Below are positions 18,589 through 26,685 of a stretch of DNA of 64,000 bases, one piece after another. Origin of the DNA: Lentzea indica (lineage in GTDB: Bacteria; Actinomycetota; Actinomycetes; Mycobacteriales; Pseudonocardiaceae); assembly GCF_012184385.1 (NCBI RefSeq), contig NZ_VSRL01000003.1, positions 40,837-104,836 on the forward strand. The letters are read 5' to 3'. The position numbers and the translations under genes were made by a program. The stretch's first letter is position 1; every line of letters starts with the position of its first letter. The notes below the pieces were generated by a model. The model worked only from the letters and a program-made list of their open reading frames with translations. It searched no databases and was not told the origin of the DNA.

Positions 18589-19803
18589 TCACTTGATCTG
18601 CATGCCGGAGATCATCCGGGACACGACGAGCCGCTGAATCTCCGAAGTCCCCTCGAAAATGGTGAAGATCTTGGCGTCACGGTGCATCCGCTCGACCGGG
18701 TGCTCGCGCGTGTACCCGGCCCCACCAAGGATCTGGATCGCCCGCTCGGTAGCCCACACCGACACCTCGGACGCCTTGAGCTTCGACATCGAGCCCTCAC
18801 CCGCGGTGAAAGGCACGTTGTTGCGGCCCATCCACGCCGCGCGCCACACCAGCAGTCGCGACGCGTCGATCTCCATCCGCATGTTCGCGAGGTCGAAGGC
18901 GATCGACTGGTTCTCGATGATCTTGCGGCCGAACGCCTCGCGGTCCTTCGCGTACTCCAGGGCGTAGTCGTAGGCGGCGCGGGCGACGCCCACGGCCATC
19001 GCGCCGACGGTGGGGCGTGTGGTCTCGAAGGTGGCCATCGCGGCCTGTCCGCCGGCTTTCAGGCCCTCGCGGGCGCGGGCGAGGCGGGCTTCCAGCCGTT
19101 CGCGGCCACCCAGCACGCAACGGCCGGGCACTCGCACGTCGTCGAGGAACACGTCGGCCGTGTGGGAGGCGCGCATGCCGTGCTTCTTGATCTTTCCCGG
19201 CGACGACAGGCCAGGCGTGCCAGGCGGAACGATGAAGCCGGCCTGTCCGCGGGATCCCAGCGAAGGATCGACCACCGCGGTCACGACGTGCACGTTCGCA
19301 ATGCCGCCATTGGTCGCCCAGGCCTTCTGGCCGTTCAGAACCCACTCGTCGGTGGCCTCGTCGTACCGTGCCCGCGTGCGGTATCCGGCGACGTCCGAAC
19401 CTGCCTGCGGTTCGGAGGCGCAGAACGCCGCGAGCTTCGGGTCCGACTCGTCGCCGAAGCACTCCGGCACCCACTCGGCCAGTTGCTCGGGCTCGCCGCC
19501 CGCGAAGATGCCGGCGACGGCCAGGCCGGTGCCCATCAACGACAGCGCGATCCCGGCGTCACCCCAGAACAACTCTTCGGTCGCGATGGGCAGCGACAGC
19601 CCGATCGGGTCCGCGAACCAGGTCGCGAGGGCCTCGAAGCCGTAGAGGCCGATCTTCGCGGCCTCCTGGATCACCGGCCACGGCGTCTCCTCGCGCTCGT
19701 CCCACTCGGAGGCCGCAGGCCTGATCACGTCGCGGGCGAAGCCGTGCACCCAGTCGCGCAGGTCGGTCTGGTCTTCGTTCAGCTCGAGCGAGAAGCCACC
19801 CAC
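18589..19803 (-). CDS. Acyl-CoA dehydrogenase
   Basis: A 404-residue flavoprotein that catalyses the first, FAD-dependent desaturation of acyl-CoA in beta-oxidation; electrons go to ETF. The FAD/substrate block FCASEPQAGSDVAGYRT, the signature EYAKDREAFGRKI and the C-terminal QILGGAGYTREHPVERMHRDAK with the base region FEGTSEIQRLVVSRMI are all present. Translation starts at the GTG at 19801-19803, with GGGAGAG 6 nt upstream. It lies 23 bp after the SCP2-domain gene, so the two form an operon behind the double operator at 20476-20504. Confidence 0.92.
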   Translation of the reverse strand: MGGFSLELNEDQTDLRDWVHGFARDVIRPAASEWDEREETPWPVIQEAAKIGLYGFEALATWFADPIGLSLPIATEELFWGDAGIALSLMGTGLAVAGIFAGGEPEQLAEWVPECFGDESDPKLAAFCASEPQAGSDVAGYRTRARYDEATDEWVLNGQKAWATNGGIANVHVVTAVVDPSLGSRGQAGFIVPPGTPGLSSPGKIKKHGMRASHTADVFLDDVRVPGRCVLGGRERLEARLARAREGLKAGGQAAMATFETTRPTVGAMAVGVARAAYDYALEYAKDREAFGRKIIENQSIAFDLANMRMEIDASRLLVWRAAWMGRNNVPFTAGEGSMSKLKASEVSVWATERAIQILGGAGYTREHPVERMHRDAKIFTIFEGTSEIQRLVVSRMISGMQIK

Positions 19804-19826
19804 AAGAACTCTCCCAAAAAATTTCG

Positions 19827-20456
19827 TCAGGCCTTCGGGATGTTGAACAGGCTCATGAACCCGGCCGCGAACCCCAGGTCGCCCTTCACCTTCAGCTTGC
19901 CCGTCATGAACAGCACGGGGGCGGAGGCGTTGCCGGTCGCGAGCTTCAGGAAGTCGGCTGGCGTCAGCGTCACGATGGCACGAGCCTCGCGCGTCACGCC
20001 CTTGTTGATGACGCACGTTGCGTCTTCGATGATGGCCTCGTAGACGTCTTCGAGCACGTGGAAGTGCACGACGGCACGGGTGGCGCCGGCCCGGTCCGCG
20101 CGGAAGTGGACCTCCATGCGGCGGAACACCTCGTCCAGGACGCGCGTGCGCAGCGCGGGGTCGGCCACAACGCCCTCGATCTGGTCCTTCGAGGCGCGCG
20201 AGATGATGCGGGCGAAGTTGGACGGGTCCATCTTCGACAGGTCGAGGTCCGCGCCGCCGTCGGCGAGCGTACCCAGGGCCGTCAGAAGGGCCGCGAAGTC
20301 GTCCTTGCCCAGCTTCTTCGGGTCGATGCCGCGGGCGATGACGTCGATGTTCACGTCCTTCAAGGCGGGATCGTCCGGCGAGATCTGCTGCAACGTGCTG
20401 ATCAGCTCGGCCGGGCTGAGCTTTGCGATCGCCTCGGTGGTGAGGTCGAGCGTCAT
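19827..20456 (-). CDS. SCP2 sterol/lipid-transfer domain protein
   Basis: A 209-residue protein. The C-terminal half (about residues 105-205) has the SCP2 fold pattern (VHFHVLEDVYEAIIEDATCV, ARAIVTLTPADFLKLATGNA, PVLFMTGKLKVKGDLGFAAG), a hydrophobic tunnel that binds acyl-CoA or sterols. The N-terminal half is helical (LSPAELISTLQQISPDDP). I start at the ATG at 20456, because GGAGG lies 7-8 nt before it; the GTG at 20462 is too close to that site. It is first in an operon with the acyl-CoA dehydrogenase and lies divergent from the TetR gene, with the shared operator pair between them. Confidence 0.88.
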   Translation of the reverse strand: MTLDLTTEAIAKLSPAELISTLQQISPDDPALKDVNIDVIARGIDPKKLGKDDFAALLTALGTLADGGADLDLSKMDPSNFARIISRASKDQIEGVVADPALRTRVLDEVFRRMEVHFRADRAGATRAVVHFHVLEDVYEAIIEDATCVINKGVTREARAIVTLTPADFLKLATGNASAPVLFMTGKLKVKGDLGFAAGFMSLFNIPKA

Positions 20457-20475
20457 TGACACACCTCCTGGTACC

Positions 20476-20504
20476 TACTCGCGAGTAAGACTACTGGCCA
20501 GTAG
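20476..20504. promoter_or_regulatory. Double TetR-type operator (site A), TACT-N4-AGTA
   Basis: Two palindromes, TACTCGCGAGTA (20476-20487) and CTACTGGCCAGTAG (20491-20504), have centres 16 bp apart. They lie between the SCP2 operon and the divergent TetR gene. The second overlaps the expected -35 region of the TetR promoter (a GATAAT -10 lies at 20525-20530). The same motif recurs at 23.2, 42.0 and 55.65 kb, always at beta-oxidation genes. Confidence 0.8.
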
Positions 20505-20554
20505 ATAGGGCGGCAACCCGATCGGATAATCTTGTTGCTCCGAACCGAGGGGTA

Positions 20555-21205
20555 ATGATGCGCACAGAAGGTCGAGCCAAGCGCTTGCCACGCGCGGTGC
20601 GTGAGCGGCAGATCATGGACGCCGCCGTCGACGTGTTCTCGCGGCTCGGCTTTCACGCGGCCTCGATGGACGAGATCTCCGAGGTCGCGGGCATCTCCAA
20701 GCCGATGCTCTACGCCTACCTCGGCTCGAAGGAGGAGCTGTTCGCGATCTGCATCCGGCGTGAGGCCACGCGGATGATGGAGGCCATCGCGACCGGCGTC
20801 GAGCCCGACCAGGAACCCGACGTGCAGCTGTGGAGCGGGCTCAGAGCCTTCTTCGGGTTCGTCGGCGAGAACAGGGCGAGCTGGCTCGTGCTGCACCGGC
20901 AGGCGTCGACCCAGGGCGGTCCGTTCGCGGTCGAGCTCACGGACATGCGCAGCCGGGCGGTGTCGCTGGTCGCGGCGCTGCTCACCCAGTCCACGAAGGC
21001 GCCGGCGACCGTGCTGGAGGCCGAGTCGCTGGCCGCCGCGCTGGTCGGGGCCGGCGAGTCGCTCGCGGAGTGGTGGCTCGATCACCCGGAGGAACCCGCC
21101 GGCGTCGTCGCGGCCCGCCTCATGAACCTCGTCTGGATGGGTTTCGGCGACCTCGTCGAGGGCAACGTCTGGCACCCGCCGTCACGGCGTCAGGTCTCGG
21201 GCTGA
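20555..21205 (+). CDS. TetR family regulator, likely controlling the beta-oxidation regulon
   Basis: A 216-residue TetR repressor. The N-terminal helix-turn-helix (about residues 15-62) reads AAVDVFSRLGFHAASMDEIS, then EVAGISKPMLYAYLGSKEEL. The C-terminal ligand domain is helical and hydrophobic, which fits an acyl-CoA or fatty-acid effector, but that is inference. The gene starts at the ATG at 20555 (or the next codon, also ATG, at 20558), with GAGGGG upstream. Its divergent partner operon and three other promoters in this window carry the palindrome that also precedes this gene, so it is the natural candidate for the regulator. The last 24 bp overlap the convergent MaoC gene. Confidence 0.88.
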   Translation: MMRTEGRAKRLPRAVRERQIMDAAVDVFSRLGFHAASMDEISEVAGISKPMLYAYLGSKEELFAICIRREATRMMEAIATGVEPDQEPDVQLWSGLRAFFGFVGENRASWLVLHRQASTQGGPFAVELTDMRSRAVSLVAALLTQSTKAPATVLEAESLAAALVGAGESLAEWWLDHPEEPAGVVAARLMNLVWMGFGDLVEGNVWHPPSRRQVSG

Positions 21206-21955
21206 TCCCAGAAGGTGGGGCCCCTTGCCCCACACGGCGAACTCCCAGCCGTTCGAGCTCTCGTGTGCCGAGAACTCGACGCGACCGGGGATGAGCAGCG
21301 GCTTCTTGAACCGGACGTCCACGGTCACCGCCTCTGGCAGCCTGCCTTCCAGTGCGGCGAGGCAGCGCGCCTTCGTCCACATGCCGTGCGCGATCGCGCG
21401 CTTGAAGCCGAAGAGCTTGGCGCTCAACGGGTACAGGTGGATCGGGTTCCGGTCACCCGCCGCCGCGCCGTACCGCCGCCCGATGTCCGCGGGCACCCGC
21501 CACACCGCCGACCCGATCGGCCGCTCCAGCTCCTCGCCGCTCGCGGATCCGCCTCCTGTCCGCCGCAGGTAGGTCGAAACTCCTTCCCACACACCGCAAA
21601 CCGACGTCACCACGTCGACCTGGGTGCCCTGCGGATGTAGACGCAGATCGCGCGCGGACACCGTGATCTCCACCGGCTCGCACAACTTCAGCGGACGCGA
21701 CTGCGTGATCCGGTTCGCGATGTGCACGAGGCCGGGCAACGGGAACGGAAACCCGGAGCCGGTCATCAGCTTCATCTGCAACGGAAAGCCCAGCACGTGC
21801 GGGTAGGTCAACGGCAACGCGTCGCGCAACCCGAACCCGCACACCGCGTTGTAGGCCGCCAGGTGCTTCAACGAGACGTCGACAGTGGCCGAAACCGGCT
21901 CCGCGGCAAGGGTTTCCCCGCGCCGGAACGATGTCAGGGCGGCGCGCAGCAACAT
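21182..21955 (-). CDS. MaoC-like (R)-enoyl-CoA / 3-hydroxyacyl dehydratase, HtdX-type
   Basis: A 257-residue hot-dog-fold hydratase. The C-terminal half carries the hydratase-2 motif: YGAAAGDRNPIHLYPLSAKL, then FKRAIAHGMW, with the catalytic Asp and His of the DxNPIH block. The N-terminal half is a second, degenerate hot-dog domain. Its start overlaps the stop of the fabG4-like gene (TGATG). The order hydratase, FabG4, divergent thiolase matches the mycobacterial htdX-fabG4-fadA2 locus, which supports a role in (de)hydration of 3-hydroxyacyl-CoA. A GTG one codon upstream (21958) is an alternative start. Confidence 0.85.
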   Translation of the reverse strand: MLLRAALTSFRRGETLAAEPVSATVDVSLKHLAAYNAVCGFGLRDALPLTYPHVLGFPLQMKLMTGSGFPFPLPGLVHIANRITQSRPLKLCEPVEITVSARDLRLHPQGTQVDVVTSVCGVWEGVSTYLRRTGGGSASGEELERPIGSAVWRVPADIGRRYGAAAGDRNPIHLYPLSAKLFGFKRAIAHGMWTKARCLAALEGRLPEAVTVDVRFKKPLLIPGRVEFSAHESSNGWEFAVWGKGPHLLGSARDLTP

Positions 21956-23190
21956 CACGCCCCCAGGAGCATCTGGCCGCACACCCGCACGACGTTCCCG
22001 TTCACGCCACCGGAACCCGGCGACGCGAACCACGCCACGGTCTCCGCGACGTCGACCGGCAGCCCGCCCTGCGAAAGGCTGTTCATCCGCCGCCCGACCT
22101 CCCGTGTCATCAACGGCACGGCCGCGGTCATCTTCGTCTCGATGAACCCCGGCGCGACGGCGTTGATCGTGGCCCCGCGGGCGGCCAGAACCGGCGCCAG
22201 CGTCTGAACCATCCCGATCACGCCGGCCTTCGACGTGGCGTAGTTGGCCTGGCCGACGTTGCCAGCGATGCCGGCGATCGACGACACCCCGACGATCCGT
22301 CCGCCCGCGCGCAGCACGTCGCCTTCGAGCAGCGCCGCGTTGATCCGCTCCTGGCAGGCCAGGTTGACCTCCAGCACCGCGTCCCACTGCGAGGAGTCCA
22401 TGCGTGCCAACGTCTTGTCCCGCGTGATGCCCGCGTTGTGCACGACGACGTCCACTCCGCCGTGCCGTTCGAGCAGGTACGAGGTCAGCTTCGCCGGATC
22501 GCCCGTGATGTCGAGCTGCAACGCCGATCCGCCGACGGAGTTCGCGACCTTCGAAAGATCCTCCCCTGCCGCGGGCACGTCCAGGCAGACCACGTGCGCG
22601 CCATCGCGGGCGAGCGTGGACGCGATCGCTTCGCCGATACCGCGGGAAGCGCCGGTGACCAGCGCGACCTTGCCGTCGAGCGTGCCGACCGGCGACGCCC
22701 CGGAAACGTGGATGACCTGCCCGGACACATATGCCGACCGTCCGGACAGCAGGAATCGCAGCGTGGACTCGACTCCGTCTTCGGCGCCGTCGGCCACGTA
22801 GACCAGGTTCGCCGTGCCGCCCCGCCGCAGCTCCTTGCCAACGGAGCGAACAAAGCCCTCCAGCGCACGTTGCGCCACGGAGTCCGGCGACCGCCCGATC
22901 ACGATCACCCGCGCGCACGGCCCGAGCTTCGTGATCACCGGGTGGAAGAAGTCGTGCAGCTGCCGCAGGTCCGCGACGGCCGAGATCTCCGAGGCGTCGA
23001 AGATCAGCGCGCCGTAAGGGGCAGGACCTGTTTCGAGCTGCTTCAGAAAGGGCAGCCGGGATGTGCCACCGACCAGCACCGGTGTGGCCAAAGCGGCGTC
23101 GCGGCGGAGTGGATACGGGTTCGGCAGGCCGAGCCTGCGCACGAGCTGGCGTCCCAGCCCCGACGATGCGAACTTCTGGTACCTGTCCAC
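21955..23190 (-). CDS. fabG4: High-molecular-weight 3-oxoacyl reductase, FabG4-type
   Basis: A 411-residue two-domain short-chain dehydrogenase. The N-terminal ~190 residues form a degenerate flavodoxin-like domain. The C-terminal half has the full SDR set: VALVTGASRGIGEA, NNAG-type HNAGITRD, catalytic Ser in VGVSSIAGIAGN, and Tyr/Lys in NYATSKAG. This architecture is diagnostic of mycobacterial-type FabG4, which reduces 3-oxoacyl-CoA with NADH. The GTG start at 23190 lies 7 nt after TAGGTT (23203-23198), so the transcript is probably leaderless, and that -10 box touches operator B. It is divergent from the thiolase gene and coupled to the MaoC gene. Confidence 0.88.
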   Translation of the reverse strand: MDRYQKFASSGLGRQLVRRLGLPNPYPLRRDAALATPVLVGGTSRLPFLKQLETGPAPYGALIFDASEISAVADLRQLHDFFHPVITKLGPCARVIVIGRSPDSVAQRALEGFVRSVGKELRRGGTANLVYVADGAEDGVESTLRFLLSGRSAYVSGQVIHVSGASPVGTLDGKVALVTGASRGIGEAIASTLARDGAHVVCLDVPAAGEDLSKVANSVGGSALQLDITGDPAKLTSYLLERHGGVDVVVHNAGITRDKTLARMDSSQWDAVLEVNLACQERINAALLEGDVLRAGGRIVGVSSIAGIAGNVGQANYATSKAGVIGMVQTLAPVLAARGATINAVAPGFIETKMTAAVPLMTREVGRRMNSLSQGGLPVDVAETVAWFASPGSGGVNGNVVRVCGQMLLGA

Positions 23191-23201
23191 GTCACATAAC
23201 C

Positions 23202-23229
23202 TACTCGCTAGTAAGTCTACCCGCTAGTA
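23202..23229. promoter_or_regulatory. Double TetR-type operator (site B), TACT-N4-AGTA
   Basis: TACTCGCTAGTA (23202-23213) and TACCCGCTAGTA (23218-23229) have centres 16 bp apart, the same spacing as site A. The pair lies between the divergent fabG4 and thiolase genes and touches the -10 boxes of both leaderless promoters, TAGGTT on the minus strand and TAGTAT (23232-23237) on the plus strand. Binding should block both. Confidence 0.8.
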
Positions 23230-23243
23230 GGTAGTATGGCGGT

Positions 23244-24449
23244 ATGCGAGTAGCGATCATCGGCGGCAACCGCATCCCGTTCGCCCGCTCGAACGGCCCG
23301 TACGCCACCGCGTCGAACCAGGACATGTTCACCGCGGTGCTGGACGGTCTGGTCAGCCGCTTCGGCCTGCAGGGCGAGCGACTCGGCGAGGTCGTCGCCG
23401 GCGCCGTGCTCAAGCACTCGCGTGACTTCAACCTCGTCCGCGAGTCGGTGCTGGGCAGCAAGCTCAGCCCCGAGACGCCCGCGTACGACATCCAGCAGGC
23501 ATGCGGCACCGGCCTTCAGGCCGTCATCGCCGTCGCCAACAAGATCGCGCTCGGCCAGATCGAGGTGGGCATCGCCGGCGGCGTCGACACGACCAGCGAC
23601 GCTCCGATCGGCGTGAACGAGAACTTCCGCAAGCTCCTGCTGGAGTTCAACCGCACCCGCAAGGTCAGCCTGCTGACCAAGCTGCGTCCCGGCCACGTCG
23701 TGCCGCACCTGCCCCGCAACGGCGAACCGCGCACCGGCATGTCCATGGGTGAGCACGCGGCCATCACCTCCGCCAAGTACGGCATCACCCGCGAGGACCA
23801 GGACGAGCTCACCGCCCGCAGCCACCAGAACCTCGCCCGCGCCTACGACGAGGGCTTCTTCGACGACCTCGTCACCCCGTACCTCGGTCTGACCCGCGAC
23901 CAGAACCTTCGCCCTGACAGCAGCGCCGAGAAGCTCGCCAAGCTCAAGCCGATCTTCGGCGACACGATGACCGCCGGCAACTCGACCCCGCTCTCCGACG
24001 GCGCCTCCGCGGTCCTGCTCGCCACCGAGGAGTGGGCGCAGAAACGATCGTTGCCCGTCCTGGCGTACCTGACCTTCGCCGAGACCGCCGCCGTCGACTA
24101 CGTGCACGGCGACGAGGGCCTGCTCATGGCCCCGGTGCACGCCGCGCCGCGCATGCTCGACAAGGCAGGTCTCAAGCTGCAGGAGTTCGACTTCTACGAG
24201 GTGCACGAGGCGTTCGCGTCCCAGGTGCTCGCGACGTTGAAGGCCTGGGAGCCCGACCTGGGCGAGATCGATCGCGCCAAGCTGAACGTCAACGGCTCTT
24301 CGCTCGCGGCAGGGCACCCGTTCGCCGCGACCGGCGCCCGAATCGTCGCGACCCTGGCCAAGCTGTTGCACCAGAAGGGGAGCGGGCGCGGGTTCGTGTC
24401 GATCTGCGCGGCAGGCGGTCAGGGCATCACCGCGATCCTGGAGCGATGA
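23244..24449 (+). CDS. fadA2: Acetyl-CoA acyltransferase (thiolase), FadA2-type
   Basis: A 401-residue thiolase that cleaves 3-oxoacyl-CoA with CoA in the last step of beta-oxidation. The nucleophilic cysteine lies in IQQACGTGLQA, the His-containing block is SSLAAGHPFAATGAR, and the second cysteine is in SICAAGGQG; NEAF is replaced by HEAF (YEVHEAFASQ), as in the trifunctional-type thiolases. The length is about normal. The ATG sits 6 nt after TAGTAT, so the mRNA is probably leaderless, under control of operator B. The divergent arrangement with fabG4 is conserved in mycobacteria. Confidence 0.9.
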   Translation: MRVAIIGGNRIPFARSNGPYATASNQDMFTAVLDGLVSRFGLQGERLGEVVAGAVLKHSRDFNLVRESVLGSKLSPETPAYDIQQACGTGLQAVIAVANKIALGQIEVGIAGGVDTTSDAPIGVNENFRKLLLEFNRTRKVSLLTKLRPGHVVPHLPRNGEPRTGMSMGEHAAITSAKYGITREDQDELTARSHQNLARAYDEGFFDDLVTPYLGLTRDQNLRPDSSAEKLAKLKPIFGDTMTAGNSTPLSDGASAVLLATEEWAQKRSLPVLAYLTFAETAAVDYVHGDEGLLMAPVHAAPRMLDKAGLKLQEFDFYEVHEAFASQVLATLKAWEPDLGEIDRAKLNVNGSSLAAGHPFAATGARIVATLAKLLHQKGSGRGFVSICAAGGQGITAILER

Positions 24450-24498
24450 GTTTCGCGGCCTGCTGAAGTCCACCCATCCGAATCCGTTCCGGAGAAGG

Positions 24499-25479
24499 AT
24501 GGCGATCATGACTTTGCAGGCCGTTCTGGAGGCTCACCGCGAGACCGTGCCCACCGCGGTCGCGCTCATTGCCCGAGGCGACGACGTCGAGTTCGCGGCG
24601 ATCGGTGCAGACACGCGCGAGTCGGTCTTCCCGATCGCCTCGGTCACCAAGCCGATCGTCGCGGCCGTCGCGATGCTCCTGGTCGACGACGGCAAGATCG
24701 CGCTGGACGACCCGATCGCGAAGTGGTTGCCCGAACTCGCGAACCCGGTGGTCGTCCGCACACCGGCCGCCCAGATCGACGACGTCGTCCCCGCGACGAA
24801 GCCGATCACCGTCCGGCACCTGCTCGCGTCCCGTTGCGGCTGGGGCTTCACGGCGGACTTCTCGTTGCCCGCCACCCAGAAGCTCTTCGAAGAGGCGCAC
24901 CTGCACGCCAGGGAGGACCTGCCGACGCCAGACGAGTGGCTGAAGCAGCTCGCCGACGTGCCGCTGCTGCACGAGCCCGGCGACGGCTGGCTCTACAACA
25001 CGGGATACGACGTCCTCGGCGTGCTGATCCACCGCGTCACGGGCTCGCTGCCGGACTTCTTCACCGAGCGCTTGTGCGAGCCGCTCGGCATGACGAACAC
25101 CAGCTTCATCAGCGGTGTCCTCCCGTCGGGAGCCGGCGGCCTGAAGTCCACCGTGGACGATCTGCTGGCGTTCAACCGGTTCCTGCTGTCGGGCGACCTG
25201 TTTGCCCGCATGGCGGTCGACACCACCTCGGCGGCGGAACGCGAGGCCGCGCAGATCTTCCTGGAAGGCCAGGGCTGGGGCTTCGGCGGCAGCGTCGACA
25301 TCGCCGAGATCGAGCCCTGGAACGTCAAGGGCCGCTACGGCTGGGTCGGTGGTTCCGGCACCGCCGCGCACGTGGTGCCGTCCGAGAACCTGATCACGAT
25401 CCTGCTCACTCGCACGGCCATGACCAGTCCCACCACGACGGAGAACATGCGCGACTTCTGGCGTGCCGCCGCCCGATAG
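24499..25479 (+). CDS. Beta-lactamase-fold serine hydrolase (class C-like)
   Basis: A 326-residue penicillin-binding-protein/esterase-type hydrolase. The active-site SxxK is in PIASVTKPIV, the YxN-type element in WLYNTGYDVLG, and the third motif region near YGWVGGSGT. No signal peptide is visible, so it is probably a cytoplasmic esterase or peptidase and not a secreted beta-lactamase. The ATG at 24499 has GGAGAAGG upstream; a second ATG lies three codons further. It follows the thiolase gene on the same strand after 49 bp and may be read from the same promoter, but no functional link is evident. Confidence 0.82.
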   Translation: MAIMTLQAVLEAHRETVPTAVALIARGDDVEFAAIGADTRESVFPIASVTKPIVAAVAMLLVDDGKIALDDPIAKWLPELANPVVVRTPAAQIDDVVPATKPITVRHLLASRCGWGFTADFSLPATQKLFEEAHLHAREDLPTPDEWLKQLADVPLLHEPGDGWLYNTGYDVLGVLIHRVTGSLPDFFTERLCEPLGMTNTSFISGVLPSGAGGLKSTVDDLLAFNRFLLSGDLFARMAVDTTSAAEREAAQIFLEGQGWGFGGSVDIAEIEPWNVKGRYGWVGGSGTAAHVVPSENLITILLTRTAMTSPTTTENMRDFWRAAAR

Positions 25480-25545
25480 GCCGCGCAAAAGGTTGATTTT
25501 TCATGCAGAATCTCTGCACCGCAGTGGCGCGGTGCTGGGGGGCTG

Positions 25546-25809
25546 ATGCTGGAACTGCAGGTTGATCCCGAGAGAGACCCGGTGCTGGCCCGCGCCCTCG
25601 TGGCCGCCCTCCGCGACGAATGGCGACCCGCCGCGGACGCGATGGCCTCGGCGCGGGAATGGGAACGCCGTGCGTACGTCGTGCTGACACTGGCCGCGGC
25701 CGCTGCACGTCGTGACGTGTGGCTGGAGTCCTGGCGCAAGGCCAGACCGGACGACCCCGACGCAGCCGCCGTGCACGCCGCGATGGTGTCACTGCAAGCC
25801 AGTTCGTAG
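25546..25809 (+). CDS. Short protein resembling the N-terminus of a larger actinobacterial family
   Basis: An 87-residue helical protein. The stretch DEWRPAADAMASAREWERRA followed by WLESWRKARPDDPDAAAVHA resembles the first repeat unit of longer (about 300-residue) actinobacterial TPR-like / DUF4034-type proteins. Here the protein ends after that unit, and the convergent DUF3558 gene begins 13 bp later, leaving no room for more. It may be a naturally short version or a truncated relic. GGGGGG precedes the ATG at 25546. Family naming is from memory of the pattern and should be tested by profile search. Confidence 0.55.
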   Translation: MLELQVDPERDPVLARALVAALRDEWRPAADAMASAREWERRAYVVLTLAAAAARRDVWLESWRKARPDDPDAAAVHAAMVSLQASS

Positions 25810-25822
25810 CCGGTCTTCAGGA

Positions 25823-26422
25823 CTACGGCTGCACGGCGGCGTAGAACTTCTGCGCGAGTTCACGCACGGACCCACGGCACTGCTCTTCGTCGATCGCGGT
25901 GCTGCTGTTCCGGATCACGCTGAGCACGGCGTTCTCGTCGAGAACCTCCAAGCCACAGGCCGTGGGGTGCTTCGCCCGCCAACGCGCGTCCGAACCGAGG
26001 TTCACACCGCTGGCCTTTTCCCAAGTCTTGCTGTGTTCGGCGAAGTCTTTCGCGGCGTAGTCAGGCCCGGCCCTGATACCGGTGGCGTCATCGGTGTTCG
26101 ACCAGGACTGGATGCCGAGGACGACGCTGTGCTCGGGCGCCCTGAAGATGCATGATCGTGACGACGAACGGGAGCCCAGATCCTGGTCTTTTTCCGGCTC
26201 CGGGGGCGGTAGGTCTCCACCCATCTCCTGCTTGATGTCCAGGCAGGACTTGAGTGCCGCCTTCGTGTACTTCGCTGGCGCCACGGGTCCGGTGGGCACA
26301 CTCGGAAAAGGGGTCGTGATCACCGTCGGGGTCGGACCGAACGTCGGTGTCTCGACGCGCTTGGCACTGCAGCCGCCGACGAGCACCATTGCCGTCGCCA
26401 TCATGCAGATGACCGGCCTCAT
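25823..26422 (-). CDS. DUF3558-type lipoprotein
   Basis: A 199-residue exported lipoprotein: MRPVICMMATAMVLVGGC gives a lipobox at VGGC, followed by a Pro/Thr-rich linker and a DUF3558-like domain (LKSCLDIKQEMGG; RSCIFRAPEHSVVLGIQSWS; ACGLEVLDENAVLSVI; EEQCRGSVRELAQKFYAAVQ) with the usual cysteines. Such proteins are common in Pseudonocardiales and their role is unknown. The start codon overlaps the stop of a 43-codon frame upstream (ATGA), so the two are probably translated together. Confidence 0.82.
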   Translation of the reverse strand: MRPVICMMATAMVLVGGCSAKRVETPTFGPTPTVITTPFPSVPTGPVAPAKYTKAALKSCLDIKQEMGGDLPPPEPEKDQDLGSRSSSRSCIFRAPEHSVVLGIQSWSNTDDATGIRAGPDYAAKDFAEHSKTWEKASGVNLGSDARWRAKHPTACGLEVLDENAVLSVIRNSSTAIDEEQCRGSVRELAQKFYAAVQP

Positions 26423-26550
26423 CCCTTCACCGCCTGCGTGACGAGGGTGCCGATGGGGCCGGCGAGGTCCTTGACCGCGAACGGAATGCCGACGACGGTC
26501 GCACCTTCGACCGCAGCGGTGACCAGCGCGCCGAGGAAGCAGGTCGCCAT
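26419..26550 (-). CDS. Small hydrophobic protein, coupled to the DUF3558 gene
   Basis: A 43-residue frame (MATCFLGALVTAAVEG, then VVGIPFAVKDLAGPIGTLV, ending QAVKG). It is hydrophobic and amphipathic, with one cysteine. Its TGA overlaps the ATG of the DUF3558 lipoprotein gene. GGGGGAA lies about 13 nt before the ATG, a little far for a ribosome site. The overlap and codon use suggest a real small gene, perhaps a partner or leader for the lipoprotein. It is too short for most gene finders. Confidence 0.5.
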   Translation of the reverse strand: MATCFLGALVTAAVEGATVVGIPFAVKDLAGPIGTLVTQAVKG

Positions 26551-26685
26551 CTTCGACAGCGCATTCCCCCGAATTTTGGATTGTGCTCGTGCAGTACGAG
26601 CCGACCATAGCGGCGTGCTGTGGTCGGTGTCCGTAATCTGGGGTAATCGGCCTGTCGCGCTCGGTGACAGCGGGTGGCTGGGGCC

